Assembly: GCA_009936885.1 (NCBI GenBank)
Contig: JAACDT010000249.1
Coordinates: 1-7,996 of the forward strand
Length of the DNA stretch: 7,996 nt
Source: Alphaproteobacteria bacterium
Lineage (GTDB): Bacteria > Pseudomonadota > Alphaproteobacteria > Puniceispirillales > Puniceispirillaceae
Direction of reading: 5' to 3'
The translations under genes were made by a program, and so were the position numbers. Below the pieces are notes generated by a model, which saw only the letters and a list, made by a program, of their open reading frames with translations, did no database searches and was not told the DNA's origin. Shown one piece after another: positions 1-6,267 of the stretch. Numbering within the stretch: the stretch's first letter is position 1; each line of letters begins with the position of its first letter.

Positions 1-959
1 GCCCCTGGAAGCCGTATCTCAGCCCTGGGGCCCAATACTTCAACAGTTAGCTTACCATATTCGCCTGAAAAGCATCTAAGCTGGCTGATAGGCATGAGTG
101 ATTGATCTACCGTAAAACCGTATGATGGAGGATTTTCACTTAAAACCATATCTTGAGGGGTTATATCTGTTACTCTCAGCGGTTTGCCATCAAGAGCAAG
201 TTTAAGTCTATCAATCGAGCCATAATTCTCATTAAAGGCAAATCTAGGTAACTCAAACATAGCATCACTCGCAAATAAAACGCCAGAGTTCTGGCCAAAT
301 GCAGCTATGAATCCGGCATCCTTGACAGCTTTTAAAACATCTAGTGAATATTCCCCATACGGGTATGCAAATAGCTGTGGATATTGGCCTATTTCCTCTA
401 GAAACCGGTTATTTGAAAGCGCGAGTTCCTGTTCCACCTTGATAGGAGATAATCGATGCATATGAGGATGTGATTTCGTTTGAGAGCCTATGGTCACGCC
501 ATTTTCAAGCAATTCGCGTATTTGATCCCAGCTCATATAGTTTCTCAGATTATTATCAACAGGATCGGTTGCAACAAAAATCGTAAATGGGAAGCCATAT
601 TTCTTTAATCTAGGCCATGCTTGTGTATAGACAGACAGATATGCATCATCAACGGTAATGGCTACTGTTTTATCCTTAACCACACCGCCAGACTGAAGCG
701 TTTTAATAATATCTATTAAGGGAGCGACTGTGTAGTCACCTTGCGCAATAAATTCAAGGTGGGATTCAAATTGTTCGATTGAAACATTTGTAGTTGGATA
801 TCGACTTTCGCCAAATCGATGATACATAATCACAGTAGCATAATCTTGCTTCTCAGTTGCAACTGCCTGACTAAATGCATGCGAGATAATAGCTGTATTA
901 AATAGTCCAAGAGACGTTACAACACACGAAATTAGAACAAATAACCGATATAAAAACAT
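1..959 (-). CDS. Secreted polysaccharide deacetylase-like protein (CE4/PgaB-type fold), C-terminus cut off by window edge
   Basis: Reading the reverse complement from the ATG at 959-957 gives 319 uninterrupted codons to the window edge; an in-frame stop lies upstream at 1001-999. Residues 1-30 look like a Sec signal peptide: MFLYR followed by a hydrophobic stretch and an Ala/Ser-rich end near residue 30, so the product is probably periplasmic or exported. The NodB/CE4 catalytic region follows: MYHRFG near 45-50, TVDDAY at 102-107 (general-base and metal Asp, D104/D105), SQTKSH at 159-164 in the place of the H-[S/T]-x-x-H zinc motif, and FAYPYGEY at 197-204 in the place of the R-x-P-Y motif. 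After about residue 240 there is a further domain (NPPSYGFTV near 276-284). The likely activity is removal of acyl groups from a cell-surface sugar, but the substrate is unknown and Q160 replaces the first zinc His. The gene diverges from tsaB and is probably not functionally tied to it. The family call is firm; the activity is not. Confidence 0.88.
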   Translation of the reverse strand, partial: MFLYRLFVLISCVVTSLGLFNTAIISHAFSQAVATEKQDYATVIMYHRFGESRYPTTNVSIEQFESHLEFIAQGDYTVAPLIDIIKTLQSGGVVKDKTVAITVDDAYLSVYTQAWPRLKKYGFPFTIFVATDPVDNNLRNYMSWDQIRELLENGVTIGSQTKSHPHMHRLSPIKVEQELALSNNRFLEEIGQYPQLFAYPYGEYSLDVLKAVKDAGFIAAFGQNSGVLFASDAMFELPRFAFNENYGSIDRLKLALDGKPLRVTDITPQDMVLSENPPSYGFTVDQSLMPISQLRCFSGEYGKLTVEVLGPRAEIRLPG

Positions 960-1069
960 AAGACACGCAGTTTCTTTTAAAATTCTCTTTGCTTTATATC
1001 ATAATTTGTTGGCATAAAAACCCTTCATCGTAACTGATTGATAAACAAATAGATAAATGAGACAAAAAA
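960..1069. promoter_or_regulatory. Divergent intergenic region between the deacetylase gene and tsaB
   Basis: These 110 bases must hold the start signals for both the leftward deacetylase gene and the rightward tsaB run, because the two genes point away from each other. The stretch is AT-rich. TTGGCA at 1009-1014 resembles a plus-strand -35 box, but no good -10 box lies 16-18 bases downstream. On the minus strand TATGAT and TATAAA-like hexamers occur near 993-1003 without a convincing -35. I assign no promoter boxes; the region is inferred from gene orientation only. Confidence 0.45.
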
Positions 1070-1783
1070 ATGATTTTACTTTCCCTTGAATCATCAACTG
1101 ATTCGAGCTCAGTTGCTATTTGGCAGGATACAAAAATATTGGCTCACCAATTTGTTGAAGCAAAATATGGCCATGCTGAGAGAATAGTAATGCAGGCAGA
1201 GGCTGTTTTGAGCCAAGCAAAAATTAAAATAAGCGATATAGATTATTTTATAGGTGGAAGAGGCCCAGGCTCTTTTACCGGCATTCGAACCTGTCTAGCT
1301 GCAGTTATCGGTTTTAGCATTGTAGCAGATACACCATGCTTTGGAATTAATGGATTATCGGCTCTTGGCTTTGCTTGTTCTGCGAGTCTTAAGAACACTG
1401 ATATCCAGAATGATAAATTAGTTGTTTTAGCAATTTCAGATACCAGAAGAGGCTCATTTTATTGTCAGGAATTTAAAGCTGAAAACATGATTCCAAGTGA
1501 TATAGAAGATTTAACTCTGCCAAAATTGTATGAAAAAATTAATGCATTGGCAAAGTCTGGTTTTTTAATAAGAATGTGCGGCGCCCTCTCAGAAGACACT
1601 CTTAAATTTGATGATACTTTAGAGAAACGAGAGCTAGTCCAATATTCTCGTTATAGTCTTGCTGCCACGGATATAGCTCATTATGCGGCTTGGCAGATAG
1701 AAAATGGCAGAGAATTATCGCCTGCAACCCCTTTATATTTAGCCCCACCAAATATAAACCAACCTAAAAAACCATTGAGCTGA
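1070..1783 (+). CDS. tsaB: tRNA threonylcarbamoyladenosine biosynthesis protein TsaB (YeaZ)
   Basis: This 237-residue protein is the non-catalytic scaffold partner of TsaD. With TsaD and TsaE it transfers threonylcarbamoyl to A37 of ANN-decoding tRNAs (t6A) in the cytoplasm. Seen in the sequence: an ASKHA-type N-terminal strand and turn (residues 2-17, ILLSLESSTDSSSVAI), the YGHAERI motif at 33-39, the family signature GPGSFTGIR at 65-73, and a C-terminal PLYLAPP segment near 219-225 like the usual PxYLRxPD end. The length is normal. The usual Asp in the first strand (IDTS) is Glu here (LESS); TsaB need not hydrolyse ATP, so this may be neutral. The ATG at 1070 is secure: an in-frame TGA sits at 1058-1060, and a GAGA sequence (1059-1062) lies 7 bases upstream. 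It is first in the plus-strand run and is followed 25 bases later by rimI, a common pairing. Confidence 0.95.
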   Translation: MILLSLESSTDSSSVAIWQDTKILAHQFVEAKYGHAERIVMQAEAVLSQAKIKISDIDYFIGGRGPGSFTGIRTCLAAVIGFSIVADTPCFGINGLSALGFACSASLKNTDIQNDKLVVLAISDTRRGSFYCQEFKAENMIPSDIEDLTLPKLYEKINALAKSGFLIRMCGALSEDTLKFDDTLEKRELVQYSRYSLAATDIAHYAAWQIENGRELSPATPLYLAPPNINQPKKPLS

Positions 1784-1792
1784 CAACAAGAC

Positions 1793-1797
1793 GGGAG
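1793..1797 (+). promoter_or_regulatory. Ribosome binding site of rimI
   Basis: GGGAG lies 11 bases upstream of the rimI ATG at 1809, a slightly long spacing. It is one of the clearer Shine-Dalgarno sequences in the window and fixes this start. Confidence 0.6.
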
Positions 1798-1808
1798 AAA
1801 TCAGCGAT

Positions 1809-2258
1809 ATGGTAGAATTTGAAACAATAAGCACACAAAACAAGCAGTCAGTTTTAGGTATTTATCAGAAAATTTATCTGGGCGATTGTGATTTAAATGC
1901 GCTTTCAGATATGATGGATAGGCCGCCTCATATTGGGTTTTGTGGATATACCGATAATGAGTTAGTTGGGTTTATATCAGCTAATCATGTTGTAGATGAA
2001 TTAGATATTATCGAGCTTGGCGTAATAAGTGAATTTCGAAGGCGGGGCATCGCACATAAATTCCTCATATATCTTCAACATTATTGCGTTAACCAAAATA
2101 TAAAAAAAATTTTTCTTGAAGTTGCTGAAAACAACGCAGCAGCTATTGGTCTGTATGAAAAGACAGGGTTTAGTAAAATAGGTGCTCGAAAAAATTACTA
2201 TTCACGCAAGGGTACTTTAATAGATGGCTTAACATATTGTTGGAATTCAATACGTTAA
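1809..2258 (+). CDS. rimI: GNAT N-acetyltransferase, RimI family (ribosomal protein S18 / protein N-alpha-acetyltransferase)
   Basis: This 149-residue protein has a single GNAT domain. Family members transfer acetyl from acetyl-CoA to protein N-termini; E. coli RimI acetylates ribosomal protein S18. The acetyl-CoA pyrophosphate loop reads RRRGIA at 77-82, preceded by the strand LDIIELGVI (65-73). E104 in FLEV matches the position of the proposed general base, and the RimI-type end NNAAAIGLYEKTGF (108-121) followed by ARKNYY (126-131) is clear. Y116 corresponds to the proposed catalytic acid. Direct adjacency to tsaB supports RimI over a generic GNAT. The N-terminal 40 residues are poorly conserved. 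Substrate preference cannot be read from the sequence; alphaproteobacterial RimI may act on proteins other than S18. Confidence 0.88.
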   Translation: MVEFETISTQNKQSVLGIYQKIYLGDCDLNALSDMMDRPPHIGFCGYTDNELVGFISANHVVDELDIIELGVISEFRRRGIAHKFLIYLQHYCVNQNIKKIFLEVAENNAAAIGLYEKTGFSKIGARKNYYSRKGTLIDGLTYCWNSIR

Positions 2259-2276
2259 AAAACCACATCACTATTT

Positions 2277-2300
2277 CAACTTGCACTGTTTTGCAACTTG
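2277..2300 (+). repeat. Short direct repeat (two CAACTTG copies) upstream of miaB
   Basis: CAACTTG occurs at 2277-2283 and again at 2294-2300, with a start-to-start distance of 17 bases. The second copy overlaps the candidate -35 box TTGACG at 2298-2303. TTGCA/TGCAA between them (2281-2285 and 2292-2296) can also pair as a weak stem. No large repeat family is apparent; it may be chance or a small operator. Confidence 0.3.
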
Positions 2301-2329
2301 ACGTATTCACCCATTGAAAGTCTTATAAT
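2298..2329 (+). promoter_or_regulatory. Candidate sigma-70-type promoter for miaB and downstream genes
   Basis: A perfect TATAAT lies at 2324-2329 and TTGACG (five of six matches to TTGACA) at 2298-2303. The spacer is 20 bases, longer than the usual 16-18, so one box may be coincidental. A second -10-like hexamer, TATGAT, is at 2333-2338. This is the best promoter-like sequence in the window and it sits in the 95-base gap where the tsaB-rimI pair ends. If TATAAT is used, the miaB leader would be only about 15-20 bases, which matches the lack of a visible ribosome binding site before miaB. Confidence 0.4.
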
Positions 2330-2339
2330 AGCTATGATA
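2324..2339. promoter_or_regulatory. Imperfect inverted repeat overlapping the putative miaB -10 box
   Basis: The 16 bases TATAATAGCTATGATA are symmetric at 14 of 16 positions around a perfect ATAGCTAT core (2328-2335). A dyad on top of a -10 box is where a repressor could bind, but AT-rich DNA produces such palindromes by chance and no cognate regulator is seen nearby. Confidence 0.3.
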
Positions 2340-2353
2340 TTGATTGTGTATTT

Positions 2354-3706
2354 ATGAAAAACCTATTTGTGAAAACTTATGGCTGCCAGATGAACGTCTA
2401 TGACTCTGGCAGGATGAAGGATTCGCTTGCTCCTCTTGGATATCAGGAAAATCCTGTTTTGCAAGATGCGGATATGATTGTTATTAATACATGCCACATT
2501 AGGGAAAAAGCATCTGAGAAGGTATTTTCAGAGCTTGGTCGTCTTCGAAAAGTTAAACAACGCGCCGCTGAAGAACAAAACCGTGAGGTTAAGATAGTAG
2601 TTGCCGGCTGTGTGGCGCAAGCTGAAGGAGAGGAAATCACAAAGCGCGCTCCTTGGGTTGATATTGTTGTTGGCCCCCAAACCTACCACCGACTGCCAGA
2701 TTTAGTTGCAAAGCTTGATCCTGTTCAAAGAACACACTTAATTGATACGGAATTTCCGCCAGAAGTGAAATTTGATTTTCTGCCAGAACAATTGGGTAAG
2801 CGTGGCCCTGCTGCTTTTTTATCTGTTCAAGAGGGATGTGATAAGTTCTGTAGCTTTTGTGTGGTTCCATATACACGTGGTGCCGAATTTTCACGCTCTG
2901 CTGAGACAGTTATAGAAGAAGCAAAAAAACTAATTTCAAATGGTACAAGAGAGCTAACGCTGCTTGGCCAAAATGTTAATGCATGGCACGGCAGTGGAAG
3001 GGATGGCAAAGAATGGGGATTAGGCAGATTAATCTATGCTCTAGCAGAATTGCCAAATCTTGAGCGAATTCGCTACACTACCTCTCACCCATTAGATATG
3101 GATGATGAGTTAATAAGAGCTCATGCAGAGGTAGATAAGCTAATGCCTTATCTGCATTTACCAGTTCAATCTGGCTCCGATAATATACTTCAGGCTATGA
3201 ATAGGCGTCATACAGCCTCCCAGTATCTTGCCATAGTTGACCGCTTGCGCTCTGCACGCGAAGATATAGCGATGTCTGGTGATTTTATAGTTGGCTTCCC
3301 AGGCGAAACAGATAAGGATTTTGCAGACACGCTTAGTCTGATTGATAAAGTTGGGTATGCATCGGCCTATTCTTTTAAATATAGCATCCGCCCTGGAACC
3401 CCTGCCGCTGTTAAGATAGAACAGGTACCAGAAGAAATTAAATCAGAACGACTAACATCACTTCAACAATTACTGGATTCTCAGCAATTTGCTTTTAACA
3501 AAACTTGTGAGAATACCGTTTTTGCCGTTTTGGTTGAACAAAAAGCAGGACGAGAAGGTCAGTTAAATGCCAGAACGCCTTATATGCAGTCTGTTTATTT
3601 CGAAGGACCAGACAGCCTAATAGGTAAAATTGTTCAAGTTAAAGTTTCAGACGCGAGACAAAATTCATTGTCTGGAGATATTGTTCGTGAAAAAGAGGCT
3701 ATATAA
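2354..3706 (+). CDS. miaB: tRNA-2-methylthio-N6-isopentenyladenosine(37) synthase MiaB
   Basis: MiaB is a radical-SAM methylthiotransferase that converts i6A37 to ms2i6A37 in tRNAs reading UNN codons, using two [4Fe-4S] clusters and SAM. All 450 residues are present, a normal length. The N-terminal UPF0004 domain carries the three auxiliary-cluster cysteines: C11 (TYGCQMN), C47 (INTCHIREKA) and C86 (VAGCVAQ). The radical-SAM motif CDKFCSFC gives C162, C166 and C169, followed by VPYTRGAEFSR. HLPVQSGSD and the GFPGET motif follow, and the last 65 or so residues match a TRAM RNA-binding domain. INTCHIREKA and the close overall match favour MiaB over the paralogues MtaB and RimO. The ATG at 2354 gives the canonical KNLFVKTYGCQMN opening, yet no Shine-Dalgarno is visible before it. 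The TAA stop directly abuts the phoH start. Confidence 0.97.
   Translation: MKNLFVKTYGCQMNVYDSGRMKDSLAPLGYQENPVLQDADMIVINTCHIREKASEKVFSELGRLRKVKQRAAEEQNREVKIVVAGCVAQAEGEEITKRAPWVDIVVGPQTYHRLPDLVAKLDPVQRTHLIDTEFPPEVKFDFLPEQLGKRGPAAFLSVQEGCDKFCSFCVVPYTRGAEFSRSAETVIEEAKKLISNGTRELTLLGQNVNAWHGSGRDGKEWGLGRLIYALAELPNLERIRYTTSHPLDMDDELIRAHAEVDKLMPYLHLPVQSGSDNILQAMNRRHTASQYLAIVDRLRSAREDIAMSGDFIVGFPGETDKDFADTLSLIDKVGYASAYSFKYSIRPGTPAAVKIEQVPEEIKSERLTSLQQLLDSQQFAFNKTCENTVFAVLVEQKAGREGQLNARTPYMQSVYFEGPDSLIGKIVQVKVSDARQNSLSGDIVREKEAI
3694..3698 (+). promoter_or_regulatory. Ribosome binding site of phoH, inside the end of miaB
   Basis: AGAGG lies within the last codons of miaB, 8 bases before the TTG at 3707 and 17 before the GTG at 3716. 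The spacing favours TTG as the phoH start and suggests translational coupling with miaB. Confidence 0.6.
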
Positions 3707-4681
3707 TTGACTAATGTGGAAGAAAAATCTTTAAGATTATCCTTTGATAATAATGATATTTTACTATTGGTTTGCGGACAACATAATGTCAATCTTGCGA
3801 AAATTGAAAAAACATTAAATGTGAGCATTGATAGTTTTGGAAATGAATTGAGAATCAAGGGCGTATCTGAGCAAACTAAGCTTGCAGGAGATGTTGTCCA
3901 ACGATTTTTCAAGCAATTATCATCAGATCCTGATCCTAAATCCGCCGCTGGTGGACCTCTTATTGATGATATATTGCGGTTGGTTGAATATGGTCATGAT
4001 TTATCAAAATCAGTAAAAAGTGCGCAGGTTTTTGCATCAACATGGCGGAAGAAAATATTTGCACGAACACAAGGCCAAACCGAATATTTTAATTTGATGC
4101 GAGAAAGTGAGGTCGTTTTTGGACTTGGCCCTGCTGGCACTGGCAAAACATATATGGCGGTTGCAATGGCCGTTGATTATTTAAAAAGTAAGAAGGTTGA
4201 GAAGTTAATTCTGTCAAGACCTGCTGTGGAAGCTGGAGAGAGATTAGGCTTCTTGCCAGGTGATATGAAAGAGAAAGTCGACCCCTATCTCAGACCTCTT
4301 TATGACGCCCTTTATGATATGATGCCAGCAGACAAGGTAGAGAGAATGCTTGGTAATGGTGAGATTGAAATAGCACCACTTGCATTTATGCGGGGGCGCA
4401 CATTAAGTAATGCATTTGTGATAATTGACGAAGCACAAAACACAACATCCGTGCAGATGAAAATGGTGCTAACACGGCTTGGTCAGGATTCAAGAATGGT
4501 AATAACAGGGGATCTGTCACAAGTTGATTTACCCTCTAATCAGCTATCTGGTCTGGCGGATGCAACCGCAAGGCTAAGAGATGTTGAGGGTGTTGGAATT
4601 TATCGATTAACAGGTCAGGATGTGGTAAGACACTTGGTAGTGGCAAGAATATTAAAAGCCTATGATACAGAGCAATCATAA
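3707..4681 (+). CDS. phoH: PhoH family ATPase (YbeZ-type, YbeY partner)
   Basis: This 324-residue P-loop ATPase belongs to the PhoH/YbeZ family. YbeZ binds YbeY in E. coli and is implicated in 16S rRNA maturation and RNA handling; the exact reaction is unsettled. The N-terminal 75 residues form a KH-like region (SFDNNDILLLV, then a QHNVNLAKIEKTLNVSI segment) typical of YbeZ rather than of short PhoH. The ATPase domain shows Walker A GPAGTGKT at 141-148, the RPAVEAGERLGFLPGD signature at 171-186, Walker B VIIDEAQN at 238-245 and a sensor-like TGDLSQVDLP at 267-276. Translation starts at a TTG immediately after the miaB stop; a GTG three codons on is the alternative. The neighbouring ybeY supports the role. 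The gene is intact. Confidence 0.95.
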   Translation: MTNVEEKSLRLSFDNNDILLLVCGQHNVNLAKIEKTLNVSIDSFGNELRIKGVSEQTKLAGDVVQRFFKQLSSDPDPKSAAGGPLIDDILRLVEYGHDLSKSVKSAQVFASTWRKKIFARTQGQTEYFNLMRESEVVFGLGPAGTGKTYMAVAMAVDYLKSKKVEKLILSRPAVEAGERLGFLPGDMKEKVDPYLRPLYDALYDMMPADKVERMLGNGEIEIAPLAFMRGRTLSNAFVIIDEAQNTTSVQMKMVLTRLGQDSRMVITGDLSQVDLPSNQLSGLADATARLRDVEGVGIYRLTGQDVVRHLVVARILKAYDTEQS

Positions 4682-4783
4682 GTATCATTTGGGATTGATT
4701 TTTAACTAATCATGTAATTTTCTGGACAAACCGTGTTTTTTTATAGCATCCTGTTACTGTTATTTAATTTTATTAGAAATAAG
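4682..4783 (+). other. Spacer between phoH and ybeY
   Basis: These 102 AT-rich bases contain no convincing terminator (no GC-rich stem plus T-run) and no well-spaced promoter. An in-frame GTG at 4733 would add 17 mostly hydrophobic residues to YbeY, but YbeY is a soluble enzyme and this extension looks like translated spacer. The gap is the longest within the miaB-to-metK run and could hold a weak internal start signal, for which I see no clear boxes. Confidence 0.4.
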
Positions 4784-5383
4784 ATGCACATAGAACTTAT
4801 CGCAGAGCCTACCGAAGACCCTGAAAGTCCTGAGCCTGAACCGGGAAATCACACTCATTTAGAACATGATGGCACCTATTTTGTAGTTGAATTTAAAACA
4901 GGGTCAGCCTCTTTCTCTTTACTTGATGAGCGCTGGATAGATAGTTTTCACTTCATAAATATGAGCGAGCTTCAGTCTATTATAGAGAAAACGATTGAAT
5001 CTGGGCCCCCCCTTGTTAGCGTGCCAGATGGGCTAATTACATTTGCAATAATAGCATCAGATGATGCGCATATGTGTCAGTTAAATGGTGATTTTAGAGA
5101 TAAACCAGACCCAACAAATGTATTGTCTTTTCCCGATGGTACCTTTGAGGAAATAGAAGGTGAATTTCATCTTGGCGATATATTTCTAGGTTATGAGATA
5201 ATTAAATCTGAGGCTGAAAAGCAAGATATTCCCCTCAGGAACCATCTATTGCACTTGATCGTGCATGGCATTCTACATCTTCTTGGATATGATCACCAAG
5301 AGGAATATCAAGCTCAGATTATGGAGCAAAAAGAGGCGTTACTCCTAAGTTTGCTTAATATTCCAGACCCCTATTCGTTATGA
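4784..5383 (+). CDS. ybeY: Endoribonuclease YbeY (rRNA maturation factor), with long acidic N-terminal extension
   Basis: YbeY is a zinc-dependent endoribonuclease needed for 16S rRNA 3'-end maturation and ribosome quality control. From the ATG at 4784 the protein has 199 residues, against roughly 150-170 for most members. The core is clear: TNVLSFP at 111-117, FHLGDI near 128-133 and the zinc motif HGILHLLGYDH at 161-171, with H161, H165 and H171 as ligands (H3xH5xH). The segment SFSLLDERWID (about 43-53) lines up with the usual IDIxxEDPRW opening, so about 40 residues precede the normal start. They are rich in Glu and Pro (PESPEPEPG) with several His. No ATG, GTG or TTG occurs in frame between 4784 and that point, so the extension is likely real. 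A GTG at 4733 would lengthen it further but is less likely. The stop overlaps a possible corC start by 4 bases. Confidence 0.92.
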   Translation: MHIELIAEPTEDPESPEPEPGNHTHLEHDGTYFVVEFKTGSASFSLLDERWIDSFHFINMSELQSIIEKTIESGPPLVSVPDGLITFAIIASDDAHMCQLNGDFRDKPDPTNVLSFPDGTFEEIEGEFHLGDIFLGYEIIKSEAEKQDIPLRNHLLHLIVHGILHLLGYDHQEEYQAQIMEQKEALLLSLLNIPDPYSL

Positions 5384-6249
5384 GGAATAAAAAGCCTATG
5401 ACTTTCCTAAAGAAATTTAAAATGGGGCCATTTAGTTTTCGAAAGCAATCTGTCAGAGACGAATTATCAGAGCTGATCGAAAATTCCATTAACACAAAGG
5501 ACAGCTTTGATAATCATGAAAGCACCTTATTAAGAAACATTCTTAATCTAAAAGATTTAACAGCTGAAAGCCTTATGGTGCCAAGGGCTGATATTGTGTC
5601 AATTGATCTTACTGAAGATGTTGATAGCGTAATGGCGCAAATTTGTTCTGCTAATCATAGCCGGCTGCCAGTTCATAATGGTTCTATGGATGTTATTCAA
5701 GGAATGATCCATATTAAGGATCTCATGCCTCATTTGCTTTCAGGTTCTAATCCAGATTTAAAGAAATTAATGCGCCCAGTTTTATTTGTTTCCCCTTCTA
5801 TTTGGGTGATGGATCTGCTTCATGAAATGAGATTAAAAAGACGTCATCTTGCCTTGGTCGTTGATGAATTTGGGGGGGTTGATGGTCTGATTACTATTGA
5901 AGATTTAGTCGAGGAGATTGTAGGTGAAATAGAGGATGAACATGATGAAATGGAAATGCCTCGTTTTGAGTTGATTGATGATGATTCAGCAATTTCAGAT
6001 GCTCGCCTTGAGCTAGAAGATCTTGAAAAGCTGGTTGGACCTTTGGTAGATGATGCAGAGCGTGAAGAAATTGACACAGTGGCTGGTTTGGTGTTTTCTT
6101 TGGCAGGTAGGGTTCCTGTTCGCGGGGAGGTGATTCGTCACCCTTGTGGGCTAGAATTCGAGGTTCTAGAAGGTGACCCTCGTCGTATTACATTGTTGAA
6201 AATTGACGGTATTCATTCGGTTAAAACGCAAGAAAACAAACATTCCTAG
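5380..6249 (+). CDS. corC: CBS-domain protein of the CorC/YbeX (TlyC-like) family, lacking a membrane domain
   Basis: The family is named for magnesium/cobalt efflux (CorC) and, as YbeX, is tied to ribosome metabolism through its operon with ybeZ and ybeY; the biochemical role is uncertain. This 289-residue form has no DUF21 transmembrane region, so it is a soluble short-type member. The opening of the paired CBS module reads ESLMVPRADIV (63-73). The second CBS repeat ends in the family hallmark VDEFGGVDGLITIEDLVEEI (161-180), followed by VGEIEDEHD (181-189). The C-terminal CorC_HlyC domain spans about 200-278, with EIDTVAGLVFSLAGRVPVRGE at 230-250. The ATG at 5380 overlaps the ybeY stop (ATGA), but no Shine-Dalgarno precedes it. 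The ATG at 5398 follows GAGGA by 11 bases and may be the real start, giving 283 residues. A run of seven G near 5871-5877 is in frame. lnt follows after 18 bases. Confidence 0.92.
   Translation: MRNKKPMTFLKKFKMGPFSFRKQSVRDELSELIENSINTKDSFDNHESTLLRNILNLKDLTAESLMVPRADIVSIDLTEDVDSVMAQICSANHSRLPVHNGSMDVIQGMIHIKDLMPHLLSGSNPDLKKLMRPVLFVSPSIWVMDLLHEMRLKRRHLALVVDEFGGVDGLITIEDLVEEIVGEIEDEHDEMEMPRFELIDDDSAISDARLELEDLEKLVGPLVDDAEREEIDTVAGLVFSLAGRVPVRGEVIRHPCGLEFEVLEGDPRRITLLKIDGIHSVKTQENKHS
5382..5386 (+). promoter_or_regulatory. Possible ribosome binding site favouring the corC start at 5398
   Basis: GAGGA overlaps the ybeY stop codon and lies 11 bases upstream of the ATG at 5398, the same spacing seen before rimI. 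It suggests that corC may start at 5398 rather than at the overlapping ATG at 5380. Confidence 0.4.
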
Positions 6250-6267
6250 TTTCAGAAATGAGATAAG

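Noticed and set aside
2443..3009. Three minus-strand open frames opposite miaB
   Set aside because: They lie opposite the conserved miaB domains and show no recognisable motif of their own.
3634..3912. Minus-strand open frame across the miaB-phoH junction
   Set aside because: Both sense-strand genes are continuous and conserved here; there is no motif or start signal for an antisense gene.
4733..4783. GTG start adding a hydrophobic 17-residue N-terminus to YbeY (possible signal anchor)
   Set aside because: YbeY acts on rRNA in the cytoplasm, the added residues look like translated AT-rich spacer, and the ATG at 4784 is available.
5005..5012. C-run (and the G-run near 5871) as frameshift or phase-variation sites
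   Set aside because: Both runs are short and in frame, and conserved residues continue on either side (FGGVDG in corC, the YbeY core downstream).
5844..6077. Minus-strand open frame of 77 codons, rich in Ser, opposite corC
   Set aside because: It is antisense to a well-supported CBS/CorC coding region; the Ser-rich composition mirrors the acidic codons of the sense strand.
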